From contig JAUNWQ010000004.1 of the NCBI GenBank assembly GCA_030540225.1, forward strand, positions 1 through 51,126: DNA of 51,126 bases, read 5' to 3'. This DNA comes from Coriobacteriia bacterium (lineage in GTDB: Bacteria; Actinomycetota; Coriobacteriia; Coriobacteriales; Eggerthellaceae). The translations under genes were made by a program, and so were the position numbers. This document shows, piece after piece, positions 1 through 8,189 of this stretch; the first letter of the stretch is position 1; each line of letters begins with the position of its first letter. Under the pieces are notes generated by a model. The model was given only the letters and a program-made list of their open reading frames with translations, had not been told where the DNA came from and searched no databases.

Positions 1-1
1 A

Positions 2-1384
2 GATACATTGGCGGAAATGGTGAAAAAAGTATTGACGCTAACAGACGTCCCGGGCGGCATCATCGCCCCGCCCGAGATCCTCAACTACGCCGGCGGCTGG
101 GGCCGCGAGCTGTGCCCCGAGGAGACCTGGGTCAAGCGCATCGGCCTCGACGCCTACCCGCTGCTCAACTTCGGCTTCCAGATCGCCCAGCCCGACGAGC
201 TGCGCCACACCATGGCGACCGGCGAGCCCTACAAGATCCACGCGACCTGGCTGCAGCAGAACAACGTGCTCGCCTGCATGGGCGCCGACCCGCAGGAGAT
301 GTACATCGGCCTCATGAACTGCGACTTCAACGTGTCGGTCGACCTGTTCATGACCCCGACCATCATGGCGACCTCCGACGTGGTGCTCCCGGCGGCCACC
401 TTCCCCGAGCGCAACGGCCTTCGCCTCGGCGACGGCGTGCAGCGCGGCGAGGTCATCAACAAGGTGTGCTCCGTGGGCGAGTGCAAGTCCGACATGGAGA
501 TCAACCTCATGCTCGGCAAGCGCTTCAACCCCGAGGCCTGGCCGTGGGAGAACGTCGACGAGATGTTCGGCGCGATGCTCAAGGCGCAGACCCCCTACAA
601 CTTCGAGGAGATGCGCGAGCACGGCCCGGTGTACCTGCCGTTCAGCTACAGGCGCTACGAGACCGGCCGCCTGCGCGCGGACGGCAAGCCCGGCTTCAAC
701 ACGCCGACCGGCCGCATCGAGCTGTGGTCGACGTTCTACAACAACGCCGGCATGGACCCGCTGCCCTACTTCGAGGAGCCCGTCCCCGGCCCGACCTCCA
801 CGCCCGAGCTGCTCGACGAGTACCCGCTCGTGCTCACGACCGGCGCCCGCCCGTGGTCGCTGTTCCACTCCGAGCATCGCCAGGTCCCGCGCATGCGCAA
901 CCTCAAGAAGGACAACAACGTCTACGTCAACCCGAAGACCGCCGAGGAGTACGGCCTGAAGAACGGCGAGTGGGTGTGGGTCGAGAACGTGTACGGCCGC
1001 TGCAAGGCGCAGGTCGAGGTCACGAACCTCTACCAGGACCCGCGCGTCATCGCCTGCGACCACGCGTGGTGGCACCCCGAGGGCGACGCCGAGGGCCTCT
1101 ACGAGTCCCACGACCTCAACGTCAACAACCTGCTGCCCGGCATCCCCGGCCGCGCGGGCTTCGGCTCCAACTACAAGACCACGCTCGTCAAGCTCTACAA
1201 GGTCACGCCGGAGGACGACTCCAACGGCTACTTCCCGAGCCCGGACAGCGGCTACGTCTCCCAGGCCATGGACGGCAAGGGCATCAAGGCCATCGAGGAG
1301 CTCGTTGACGAGCGCGCGCAGATCATGCGCGACCGCGAGGCCCTGAAGAAGGCGATCGCCGAGGCTCAGGCCGAGCAGGCTTAA
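2..1384 (+). CDS. Molybdopterin (bis-MGD) oxidoreductase catalytic subunit, 5'-truncated
   Basis: This is the C-terminal part (about 460 residues) of a DMSO-reductase-superfamily enzyme. From about base 44 it aligns without large gaps to the C-terminal 60% of the complete enzyme at 5611-7854. Shared blocks include SVGECKSDMEIN, FNTPTGRIE, PLVLTTGAR, FHSEHR and GFGSNYK. The last third is the molybdopterin dinucleotide-binding fold. The N-terminal Fe-S domain and the Mo-ligand region lie off the window. The frame is open to the edge, so the TTG at 8 is not a credible start. Bases 1-43 do not match the expected family sequence and are AT-richer than the rest. It likely forms a unit with the Fe-S protein at 1463 and the MFS carrier at 1986. 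Family is certain; substrate is unknown, with a catechol-dehydroxylase-like reductase as the best guess. Confidence 0.9.
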   Translation, partial: DTLAEMVKKVLTLTDVPGGIIAPPEILNYAGGWGRELCPEETWVKRIGLDAYPLLNFGFQIAQPDELRHTMATGEPYKIHATWLQQNNVLACMGADPQEMYIGLMNCDFNVSVDLFMTPTIMATSDVVLPAATFPERNGLRLGDGVQRGEVINKVCSVGECKSDMEINLMLGKRFNPEAWPWENVDEMFGAMLKAQTPYNFEEMREHGPVYLPFSYRRYETGRLRADGKPGFNTPTGRIELWSTFYNNAGMDPLPYFEEPVPGPTSTPELLDEYPLVLTTGARPWSLFHSEHRQVPRMRNLKKDNNVYVNPKTAEEYGLKNGEWVWVENVYGRCKAQVEVTNLYQDPRVIACDHAWWHPEGDAEGLYESHDLNVNNLLPGIPGRAGFGSNYKTTLVKLYKVTPEDDSNGYFPSPDSGYVSQAMDGKGIKAIEELVDERAQIMRDREALKKAIAEAQAEQA

Positions 1385-1462
1385 GTAGGCGCCGCACGAC
1401 AAGACGAGAGAGAGCCGGGCGCCGGGAAGGCGGGCGCCCGGCCAGGAAGGAAGAGGTTTTTC

Positions 1463-1840
1463 ATGGAGACCCCAAAGGAACTCAACTCGAGGACTATGGC
1501 TAAGTACGGCCTGCTCATCGACTACCAGTGGTGCACCGGGTGCCACTCCTGCGAGATCGCGTGCCAGATGGAGCACAAGATGCCCGTCGGCAAGTCCGGC
1601 ATCCTCGTCCACGACATGGGCCACTGGCCCATCGAGGAGGGCGGCGACGAGTGGCAGCTCGGCTACCTGGCCGCCCCGACGGCGATGTGCGACGGCTGCG
1701 AGGAGCGCCGCGCCCTCGGCAAGGTCCCGACCTGCGTGCAGCACTGCCAGGCGCAGTGCATGGACTTCGGCCCGATCGACGAGATGGCCGAGAAGGCCAA
1801 GGGCCACAAGGACTACGCGCTGTTCACGCTCGGCGCCTAA
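1463..1840 (+). CDS. Small 4Fe-4S dicluster electron-transfer protein
   Basis: A 125-residue cytoplasmic iron-sulfur protein, probably the electron donor to the molybdenum enzyme just upstream. It carries one CxxCxxCxxxC ferredoxin motif (CTGCHSCEIAC) and a second cysteine group (CDGC, then CVQHCQAQC), enough for two [4Fe-4S] clusters. It is much shorter than four-cluster DmsB-type subunits. A purine-rich ribosome site lies 7 bases before ATG 1463. An alternative ATG at 1496 gives MAKYGLLIDY, which matches the start of the paralog at 7857 (MSGYGILIDY), so the extra 11 residues may not be real. Codon use is strongly GC-rich, like the gene before it and unlike the MFS gene after it. Confidence 0.9.
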   Translation: METPKELNSRTMAKYGLLIDYQWCTGCHSCEIACQMEHKMPVGKSGILVHDMGHWPIEEGGDEWQLGYLAAPTAMCDGCEERRALGKVPTCVQHCQAQCMDFGPIDEMAEKAKGHKDYALFTLGA

Positions 1841-1857
1841 CTTCCACGACGTCCGCC

Positions 1858-1943
1858 GGGCGCCCCCTCCCCCTCAAAAGGGGGCGCCCGTGGACCACCC
1901 CTGCACGGGGAGGGCCGTCTACTAGGGGTTCGGCCCTCCCCGT
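1858..1943 (+). promoter_or_regulatory. Two strong intercistronic hairpins
   Basis: Two consecutive GC-rich stem-loops separate the Fe-S gene from the MFS gene. The first pairs 1858-1867 with 1880-1889 (10 bp). The second pairs 1905-1917 with 1931-1943 (13 bp). Neither is followed by a T-run, so they may act as processing or mRNA-stability elements, or attenuate the MFS gene, rather than as classic terminators. Confidence 0.6.
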
Positions 1944-1985
1944 AGAGACAGGGGGAAAGCCTATACAAATCAATAAGGAGGGTTT

Positions 1986-3266
1986 ATGTCCATTTCGAGT
2001 TATGGTGTGCTTGACAGGCAGACCACCAACACCGAGCGCTGGGTTACTTTTGCCGCGCTCTTCTTGTTCGGGTTCACGGCTTCGTGCAACCTGTTCAAAG
2101 CTTCACCTGTTATGACGGTCATCGGCGGAGATTTGGGGCTCGACGCCGGCGGACTTGGCCTTATCATGACGTTCTATTCCATCGCTGCTTTGGTTATGGC
2201 TTTCCCTGGCGCTTTGGTTATGCGTAAAATCGGCGTGAAGGCGATGGTCGTGATTTCTTGCGCAATCATGGTCTGCGGCACCGCGATCAGCGCCTTCTCG
2301 TCTGACTCCGGAATGTTCCTTGCCGGCCGTGCTGTTGAAGGCATCGCTTACGGTCTGATTTGCGTTTGCGGTCCGAACATTCTTCCTCGTCTGTTCCCCC
2401 GCAAGCAAATGGGCCTCGCTGTCGGTATCTGGTCTCAGTGGATTCCGTGCGGCACCATCATTGCATTCTTCACCGCGCCGCTCGTGTTCGAGGCGACTGG
2501 AAACTGGCAAGGCATTTGGTTTGTCACGCTTGCGCTCGGCATCGTTGCTCTGATTCTGCTTATCGCTCTCGTTAAAATGCCGCAGAAAAACGAGAACGAA
2601 ATCGTTGCCGGCGACGCGACGATCGTCGCAAAGCCTGGCAAGCAGTTCTTCGCTTCCGCTGCTCTTGTGTGCGTCGTCTTCGTCATCTGGGTGTTCGTCT
2701 ACGTTGTGAACATCAACGGCATGTATCCCACGTTCCTCCAGGACGTCAAGGGCATGAGCGTGTTCGACTCTTCGATGCTGCCTAACTGGCTCGCCATCAT
2801 CACCATTCCTCTTGGTATTGTCGCGGGTATCATCTCCGACAAGTTCGCTATCCGCAAGAAGGCTCTGGTCACCTTCTACGTTGTGACCGCTCTCATCTTC
2901 TTCTTCCTCGCCTTCACCCCCGGCGAAGATGCGACGAGCTCCTGGGCATTCTGCATCATCATGGGCGTTTGCGCCTCGTTCATCCCGACCTACACCAGAG
3001 GCATCACCCCGCTGCTTTGCACCGATTCCTTCAAGTGCGACATGGCTCTGTGCCTGATGGCATTCTTCACTGGTGTTGCTCAGGTTTGCGCAGTCGTCGC
3101 CTCCATGAGCGTTGCCACCATCGGTTGGTTTGCTAATGCTCAGTTCGTTCTTGCACCGCTTTGCCTGGTTGCTGCTGTCGCAATCGCCATTGTGGTTAAG
3201 GACGACAAGAAGGTTGTTGAAATCCGCAAGCAAGAAGAGGAAGCCGATCGCGCTGCAGTTGCGTAG
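1986..3266 (+). CDS. Major facilitator superfamily transporter
   Basis: A 426-residue inner-membrane protein with about 12 hydrophobic segments, a short N-terminus and a charged C-terminal tail (KDDKKVVEIRKQEEE), as usual for MFS carriers. A central hydrophilic loop near residues 195-215 divides the two six-helix halves. The start is supported by AAGGAGG a few bases before ATG 1986. It follows the molybdenum enzyme and Fe-S gene on the same strand, so it probably imports the enzyme's substrate or exports its product. That role is inferred from context. Codon use is richer in GCT, GTT and CTT than the two genes before it, so the halves of this unit may have different histories. Confidence 0.9.
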   Translation: MSISSYGVLDRQTTNTERWVTFAALFLFGFTASCNLFKASPVMTVIGGDLGLDAGGLGLIMTFYSIAALVMAFPGALVMRKIGVKAMVVISCAIMVCGTAISAFSSDSGMFLAGRAVEGIAYGLICVCGPNILPRLFPRKQMGLAVGIWSQWIPCGTIIAFFTAPLVFEATGNWQGIWFVTLALGIVALILLIALVKMPQKNENEIVAGDATIVAKPGKQFFASAALVCVVFVIWVFVYVVNINGMYPTFLQDVKGMSVFDSSMLPNWLAIITIPLGIVAGIISDKFAIRKKALVTFYVVTALIFFFLAFTPGEDATSSWAFCIIMGVCASFIPTYTRGITPLLCTDSFKCDMALCLMAFFTGVAQVCAVVASMSVATIGWFANAQFVLAPLCLVAAVAIAIVVKDDKKVVEIRKQEEEADRAAVA

Positions 3267-3306
3267 AATGAAACACTCTAGAGTTTCAATCGTCTTCTAG
3301 ATTCGG

Positions 3307-3346
3307 CCTCCCTCAGCCTGATTCGTCGGCTGGGGGAGGTTTTTTT
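3307..3346 (+). terminator. Rho-independent terminator after the MFS gene
   Basis: Arms 3307-3318 and 3328-3339 pair over 12 bp with one wobble, followed directly by seven T. It ends the molybdenum enzyme-Fe-S-MFS unit, so the small gene at 3364 depends on read-through or its own promoter. Confidence 0.85.
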
Positions 3347-3363
3347 CGGAAAGGATGGCAAGT

Positions 3364-3552
3364 ATGTCGTGCGGTTACGCTTGCGTTGGGTGCGGAAAGT
3401 GCAAAGGGATTGTGCGTCCTCTCGCCATGCCGGGCCACTGCCCTGCATGCGGGTTCGACAACGAGCCTGGCGCGAAAACGTGCGAGAAGTGCGGGATGCC
3501 CTTGCCGTTGGCGCCGGGAATGGGAGAGTCAAAGGACGCCCAGGCTCAGTAG
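3364..3552 (+). CDS. Zinc-ribbon microprotein (copy 1)
   Basis: A 62-residue cysteine-rich protein. The N-terminus holds CGYACVGCGKC and the middle holds a CPAC...CEKCG pair, together a likely zinc ribbon or rubredoxin-like metal site; the tail is short and acidic. ATG 3364 lies 9 bases after GGAAAGG, whereas the earlier in-frame ATG at 3355 is too close to that site. A homologous 51-residue protein is encoded convergently at 3752-3907, sharing the CGKC core, the CPxC...CxxCG spacing and the final proline-rich motif. The function is unknown. Its place beside a molybdenum enzyme and a membrane LuxR regulator suggests an accessory role in that system. Confidence 0.75.
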   Translation: MSCGYACVGCGKCKGIVRPLAMPGHCPACGFDNEPGAKTCEKCGMPLPLAPGMGESKDAQAQ

Positions 3553-3574
3553 GCAGCGCCCAGAAGGCACGCTT

Positions 3575-3680
3575 GTTAGGGAAGCGCTCATCGGGCGGAG
3601 CAGCCAGGCGCTGTGGGTAGGCTCGGTAGGGAAGCGCGGCGGTATGCCCAATACAGAAGGCAGGATCGGTGGGGAAGCTC
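3575..3680 (+). repeat. Three degenerate 13-bp direct repeats
   Basis: The motif GGTAGGGAAGCGC or close variants occurs at 3575-3587, 3625-3637 and 3668-3680 in the 199-base gap between the convergent zinc-ribbon genes. No coding sequence or clear terminator is visible there. It may be a remnant or chance. Confidence 0.3.
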
Positions 3681-3751
3681 GCGCTCGTCCGATGCGGTAG
3701 ATGGGTACGGCAGGACGACGCAGGCAGGCGCAGCGGCTAGGCGCCTTCTCC

Positions 3752-3907
3752 TTACTCCTTTATGCCGGGCTTTTTGGGAAACCTGAATCCGCAATTCTTG
3801 CAGACCGTATCGGCTTCCGATTTCGGGTGCTTGCACAGGGGACAGATGTTCAAGGGGCGGGGCTTTTTAAGCTCGCACTTTCCGCAGTGACGGCATGGGT
3901 AGCACAT
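3752..3907 (-). CDS. Zinc-ribbon microprotein (copy 2)
   Basis: A 51-residue protein with MCYPCRHCGKCELKK at the N-terminus, then CPLC and CKNCG, ending in a basic proline-containing tail. It is clearly homologous to the microprotein at 3364-3552. It starts 3 bases after the stop codon of the membrane LuxR regulator, and its ribosome site (GAGGAAGAG) lies inside the end of that gene, so the two are almost certainly co-transcribed and translationally coupled. The spacing of four CxxC-type pairs suggests one or two structural zinc sites. No known function can be assigned. The coupling suggests it works with the regulator or with the enzyme it controls. Confidence 0.7.
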   Translation of the reverse strand: MCYPCRHCGKCELKKPRPLNICPLCKHPKSEADTVCKNCGFRFPKKPGIKE

Positions 3908-3910
3908 GGA

Positions 3911-5380
3911 TTACTCTTCCTCGATCGAATCGCGCAGATTGATTACTTCTTGGCGGGAATTGACGCCCATCTTCCTGTAGATGTGCGACGTATGGGTTTT
4001 CACGGTATTGGTGGATATGACGAGCTTGTCGGCAATGCCCTGGATGCTGTATCCGCCTGTCAGCAGGAATAACACTTCCACTTCTCGCTTCGACAAGCCG
4101 AAATGATTGGCTGCAATCTGACATTTCTTCCGGTTTGTGTCTATCGGCTCGTCTTCTTTTTCTTCAGACGATGCTTCGAGCCCGTCTTCTTGAGCTTTTT
4201 TCTCATCGAGATTCTCGGGCTTCAAATTAATTGAGACGCCACCCCCGAATGCCACCATTGCCGAAAGGCAAACGATGAGAATGAGGGGAATGATAAACGC
4301 CACTCGTCCTGTTGCGGGAAAGCAATGTGCAACGATCATGTTCGCGAGATAGGCCACGAGCATTCCCAGCTGCACCGCAATTCTTCCCCGCGCAATGCAG
4401 AGGTAGGGAGGAAGTGCCAAACTTCGGGATGATTCGGCGAAGAACTCGAAGCTCGACACGTCGAACAGGGTCAGCAGCGCCAACAAGGCTGCATAGATCG
4501 CCCATGATGAGTCATCTGGGGTGATTACGATCAAGACGAGGGCCATCGAGACAAACGGGAGCAGGATTGTGGCTACTCTTCCAAAGTCGGATTCCCTTCC
4601 TTTATTCAATCTTGAGAGAGCAATCACAAGCGCCGCTCCGCAAATCAGCGAGAGCCCGACAATGAGGTAATTCAGGCCTGCCGGCATCTTGAACGAGAGG
4701 CATGCGTAGATGCTGGTGCCCAAAACCGCACCGTAAACCAAGCAGATGGCGTCGCATTTTCGAAATGATGGAAGCCGCTTCGGGCTTAGGGGGGCGGGCT
4801 TTAATGTCCAATCTTTCCTTTCGGACGAATTCACAAGGAACAACATCGTCGATCCGCAGCTGCAAATGAGCAGCGAGACAACGGCAAACCACGTCCCGAG
4901 ATAGGTGACGACGGAAAAGATCGCTGCTCCCGCGATGACGGGAACGCAAAAGGCGAGAGCAATGCTCAGATCGGCTTTCGCTTCCATTTCACCCCAGAGC
5001 ACATGCGAAATGCCTTGCCATACGCCCGCAAAGAGCATGAGAAACGACATCAGCCCGGTGTTCAGCTCGTAGGCTATTCCCGCCATTTGCGAGGCGACTG
5101 ATACGAGCAGAACACCGCAGCCGGCAATCATGAGATAGTTTTTCGACTCGGAGGCGATTACGTGGCGCGGCGCCAAGAAGAGCGCTTGGCCCAAGACGAT
5201 GCCTGCCAAATAGCAAAATCTGCTCAGGTCTCTCTCGAGGAAGCTGAACGTATCCGAGGGGACGAACGTGTCACTGTAAAAGAAGATGAAGGTTGCCGCC
5301 CAGCAGAGCGAGATGCCGGCAATCAATGCGAGAGGGTTGCCTTTCGCATTCTCGTTGCGAGATTCGTTTTTTCTTCCCAT
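3911..5380 (-). CDS. Membrane-embedded LuxR-family transcriptional regulator
   Basis: A 489-residue protein. Residues 1-370 form many hydrophobic segments, about 10 to 12 membrane helices. A charged linker (SSEEKEDEPIDTNRKK) follows, then a C-terminal LuxR helix-turn-helix (LSKREVEVLFLLTGGYS; ISTNTVKTHTSHIYRKMGV) at about 425-485. Such regulators are characteristic of Eggerthellaceae, and published work links several to catechol-metabolising molybdenum enzymes. The membrane part probably senses a small molecule. ATG 5380 is preceded by AAGGAGG at good spacing. It is divergent from the enzyme at 5611 (230-base shared promoter region) and coupled to the zinc-ribbon gene downstream. Regulation of either molybdenum module is inferred. 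Confidence 0.9.
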   Translation of the reverse strand: MGRKNESRNENAKGNPLALIAGISLCWAATFIFFYSDTFVPSDTFSFLERDLSRFCYLAGIVLGQALFLAPRHVIASESKNYLMIAGCGVLLVSVASQMAGIAYELNTGLMSFLMLFAGVWQGISHVLWGEMEAKADLSIALAFCVPVIAGAAIFSVVTYLGTWFAVVSLLICSCGSTMLFLVNSSERKDWTLKPAPLSPKRLPSFRKCDAICLVYGAVLGTSIYACLSFKMPAGLNYLIVGLSLICGAALVIALSRLNKGRESDFGRVATILLPFVSMALVLIVITPDDSSWAIYAALLALLTLFDVSSFEFFAESSRSLALPPYLCIARGRIAVQLGMLVAYLANMIVAHCFPATGRVAFIIPLILIVCLSAMVAFGGGVSINLKPENLDEKKAQEDGLEASSEEKEDEPIDTNRKKCQIAANHFGLSKREVEVLFLLTGGYSIQGIADKLVISTNTVKTHTSHIYRKMGVNSRQEVINLRDSIEEE

Positions 5381-5610
5381 AGCGTGCCTCCTTCAATGAA
5401 GAGTATGGCTATGCGCAGCATGGGTTGCTATCACCTTTTTTGTATGATTCGCTATTTTCGGAAGCTGAATTTGACAATATCTACCTGCGAAAACGTTCAA
5501 AATCACCCATGCGGTGGGGAATCACCCTTTTTGAAAGATGCGCAATTGGCGCCGAAGGAAATACGTTACGCCTGCGGACATCCAGTCGAGACGAGAAAGG
5601 GTGTGATCGC
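5381..5610. promoter_or_regulatory. Divergent promoter region with repeated AATCACCC
   Basis: This spacer separates the membrane LuxR gene (-) from the molybdenum enzyme (+). A consensus -35 TTGACA lies at 5471-5476 on +, but no good -10 sits 16-18 bases downstream, which would fit an activator-dependent promoter. The octamer AATCACCC occurs at 5501-5508 and 5520-5527, 19 bases apart, with GGTG-N6-CACC overlapping the second copy. These are candidate operators for the adjacent regulator, inferred from position and repetition. Confidence 0.45.
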
Positions 5611-7854
5611 ATGTCCGAACAACGTAAGTACGATTTGGTCGAGCACGCAAAACCTTGGAGGTATGAGGAAGACGGGCTTACGGTCACGAGGGGAAGCGCG
5701 TGGACCGGGCCGGGATGTCATCTTGGGTGTGGCGTCAAGCTCTACACCGATAGCGACGGGAAGCTCGTTAAGGTGGAAGGTGACGAGGAAAACCCCTTCA
5801 ACAAGGGCCGTCTTTGCGTAAGGTGCCTCGACCTTCCTGAGGTGGTTTACAGCGAGAAGCGACTCACCTACCCCATGAAGCGCGACCCGAAGGACAGGGG
5901 CAAGAACAAATGGCAGCGCATTACGTGGGATGAGGCTTTCGACGAGATCGAGGCTCATCTTGTTGACTTGAAGGAACGCTACGGTGCGGAATCCGTCCTC
6001 TTCCTTCAGGGTACGGGTCGAGATATCGCTTCGTGGATTTCTCGCCTTGCATGGTCGTACGGAAGCCCGAACTACGGCTTCCCGCTTTCCGGCCTTGCCT
6101 GCTACCTTCCGCGCGTTTCCGGAATGTACTCGACGACGGGTGCTTTCTGGGTGTGCGACTGCTCTCAGCAATTCATCGATCGCTACGATAATCCTAATTA
6201 CACCGCGCCTGAGGTGATGATTCTCTTGGGCAACTACCCCCTCATCTCCAATTCCGACGGCTTCTACGGCCACTGGGTTGTGGACCTTATGAAGCGCGGC
6301 ATGAAAGTCATCTGCGTCGACCCGCGCATGACCTGGCTTGGTAACAAGGCCGCGATTCAGCTCCCCATCCGTCCGGGAACCGACGCCGCACTCGCGCTTG
6401 GAATGCTCAACGTCATCATCAACGAGGACCTGTTCGATCATGACTTCGTCGATCGCTGGGTTTACGGCTTCGACGAGCTGAAGGAACGCGTGCAGGATTA
6501 TCCTCCCGAGAAAGTGTCCGAGATTACCTGGATTCCGGTCGAGAAGATCTACGATGCAGCCCGCATGTTCGCCAATGCGAGCCAGGCATGCATTCAGTGG
6601 GGCGTCGCCGTCGACATGACCAAGGAAACGCTGCCCGCCATTCAGGCGATTGCCGCGCTCACGCAGATCACCGGCAACATCGATAAGCCTGGTGCCATGA
6701 TCATCCCGCCCGAGATCCTGTTCTACGGCGGCGGCTTCGGTGCCGATTTGCTCACGGAGGAGCAGACGGAGAAGCGCATCGGCGTGAAGAAGTATCCCCT
6801 GCTGAAGTTCGGCTTCGCCACGTTGCAGGCCGATGAGATGATGAAGCAGATGGAGACCGGCGACCCGTATGAAATTCATGGCGCTTGGATGCAGACTACG
6901 AACACGCTGGCTTGCATGGGTGCTGATCCCGATCGCTTCTACAATGCTGCGGTAAAGCTCGACTTCATCGTCGGCGTCGATCTTTTCATGACCCCGACCA
7001 TCATGGCTCTTGCAGACTATGTGCTCCCTGCGGCGACGTATCCCGAGCGCGATGGCCTTCGCATCGGCGATGGCCCACAGCGAGGGGAGACCATCAACAA
7101 GGTTTGCTCCGTTGGGGAATGCAAGTCCGACATGGAAATCAACCTCGAGCTTGGCCGCAGGCTCAACCCCGACGCTTGGCCGTGGGCTGACGTGAAGGAG
7201 ATGTTCTCGAGCATCATCGCTGAGACGGGTTACTCGTTCGACGAGATGAGGGAAATCGCTCCCGCTTATCCGCAGTACACGTACAAGAAATACGAGAAGG
7301 GCCTTCTTCGCCCTGACGGAGAGCCAGGGTTCAACACCCCGACCGGCCGCATCGAGATCTGGTCCACCCAATACGCGAACGCCGGCCTCGATCCGCTGCC
7401 TTACTTCGAAGAGCCCGAGCCTGGTCCCGGATCAACCCCTGAGTTGCTCGACGAGTATCCTCTCGTGCTCACGACCGGTGCGCGCAACTGGAACATGTTC
7501 CACTCCGAGCATCGCAACATTCCTCGCCTTCGCGCAATGCGCCCCGACCCCATTATCGAGGTTCATCCCGAGGCGGCGGAAAAGTACGGTATCGCCGACG
7601 GTGATTGGGTATGGGTTGAGAATCAGCGTGGTCGCGCAAAGCGCCGCGTTAAGGTGACCCCCGTTCTCCTCGATCCGCGCATTTGCTCGACCGACCATGC
7701 ATGGTGGTTGCCCGAAGCGGATCCGGAAAACCTGTTCGATGTTCGCGAACTGGCCATCAACAACCTTGTTCCGTGGCAGCCGGGCAAGAGCGGATTCGGC
7801 TCGAATTACAAGTGCAGTCTCGTGAAGCTCTACAAGGTTGAAGAGGGGGAATAA
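5611..7854 (+). CDS. Molybdopterin (bis-MGD) oxidoreductase catalytic subunit
   Basis: A complete 747-residue DMSO-reductase-superfamily enzyme without a Tat signal, so probably cytoplasmic. The N-terminal Fe-S domain has Cys36, Cys40, Cys69 and Cys72 but Gly33 where the first Cys of the usual CxxCxxxC motif is expected. Cys164 in GLACYLPR is a plausible Mo ligand. The middle holds the PGTDAALALGM region and the C-terminus the dinucleotide-binding fold. ATG 5611 follows GAGAAAGG and matches the family N-terminus; longer upstream reading is not supported. The Fe-S partner starts two bases after its stop codon. Known relatives include acetylene hydratase, pyrogallol transhydroxylase and gut catechol dehydroxylases. 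The substrate is not determined; a reductive dehydroxylase is the favoured inference. Confidence 0.93.
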   Translation: MSEQRKYDLVEHAKPWRYEEDGLTVTRGSAWTGPGCHLGCGVKLYTDSDGKLVKVEGDEENPFNKGRLCVRCLDLPEVVYSEKRLTYPMKRDPKDRGKNKWQRITWDEAFDEIEAHLVDLKERYGAESVLFLQGTGRDIASWISRLAWSYGSPNYGFPLSGLACYLPRVSGMYSTTGAFWVCDCSQQFIDRYDNPNYTAPEVMILLGNYPLISNSDGFYGHWVVDLMKRGMKVICVDPRMTWLGNKAAIQLPIRPGTDAALALGMLNVIINEDLFDHDFVDRWVYGFDELKERVQDYPPEKVSEITWIPVEKIYDAARMFANASQACIQWGVAVDMTKETLPAIQAIAALTQITGNIDKPGAMIIPPEILFYGGGFGADLLTEEQTEKRIGVKKYPLLKFGFATLQADEMMKQMETGDPYEIHGAWMQTTNTLACMGADPDRFYNAAVKLDFIVGVDLFMTPTIMALADYVLPAATYPERDGLRIGDGPQRGETINKVCSVGECKSDMEINLELGRRLNPDAWPWADVKEMFSSIIAETGYSFDEMREIAPAYPQYTYKKYEKGLLRPDGEPGFNTPTGRIEIWSTQYANAGLDPLPYFEEPEPGPGSTPELLDEYPLVLTTGARNWNMFHSEHRNIPRLRAMRPDPIIEVHPEAAEKYGIADGDWVWVENQRGRAKRRVKVTPVLLDPRICSTDHAWWLPEADPENLFDVRELAINNLVPWQPGKSGFGSNYKCSLVKLYKVEEGE

Positions 7855-7856
7855 GC

Positions 7857-8189
7857 ATGAGCGGATACGGTATTCTCATCGACTATAACTGGTGCACCGG
7901 CTGCCATAGCTGCGAAATGGCATGCCAAATGGAAAAGAAGCTTCCTATTGGCCAGTCGGGAATTCAGGTGTGCGAAATGGGTCCTTGGCAAATCGAGGGC
8001 GACCATTGGCAATTTGATTACATCCCTGTGTTCGGCGACCAGTGCGACGCTTGCAAGGAGCGTACCGAGCATGGCAAGCTTCCCGCCTGCGTGCATCATT
8101 GCCAGGCGCAATGCATGGAGTTCGGTCCCATTGCCGATCTCGCGGCGAAAATGACGGACGCGCGAAAGCAGACGCTTACGGTGCTTTAG
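7857..8189 (+). CDS. Small 4Fe-4S dicluster electron-transfer protein
   Basis: A 110-residue ferredoxin-like partner of the molybdenum enzyme immediately upstream (gap of two bases; GAGGGGGA ribosome site inside the end of that gene). It has CTGCHSCEMAC near the N-terminus and CDAC...CVHHCQAQC further on, suiting two [4Fe-4S] clusters. It is about 60% identical by eye to the protein at 1463-1840, including GPxxxLA-like spacing after the last cysteine. It has no signal peptide or membrane anchor, so the pair is likely a soluble two-subunit reductase. Unlike module A, no MFS gene follows. Confidence 0.92.
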   Translation: MSGYGILIDYNWCTGCHSCEMACQMEKKLPIGQSGIQVCEMGPWQIEGDHWQFDYIPVFGDQCDACKERTEHGKLPACVHHCQAQCMEFGPIADLAAKMTDARKQTLTVL

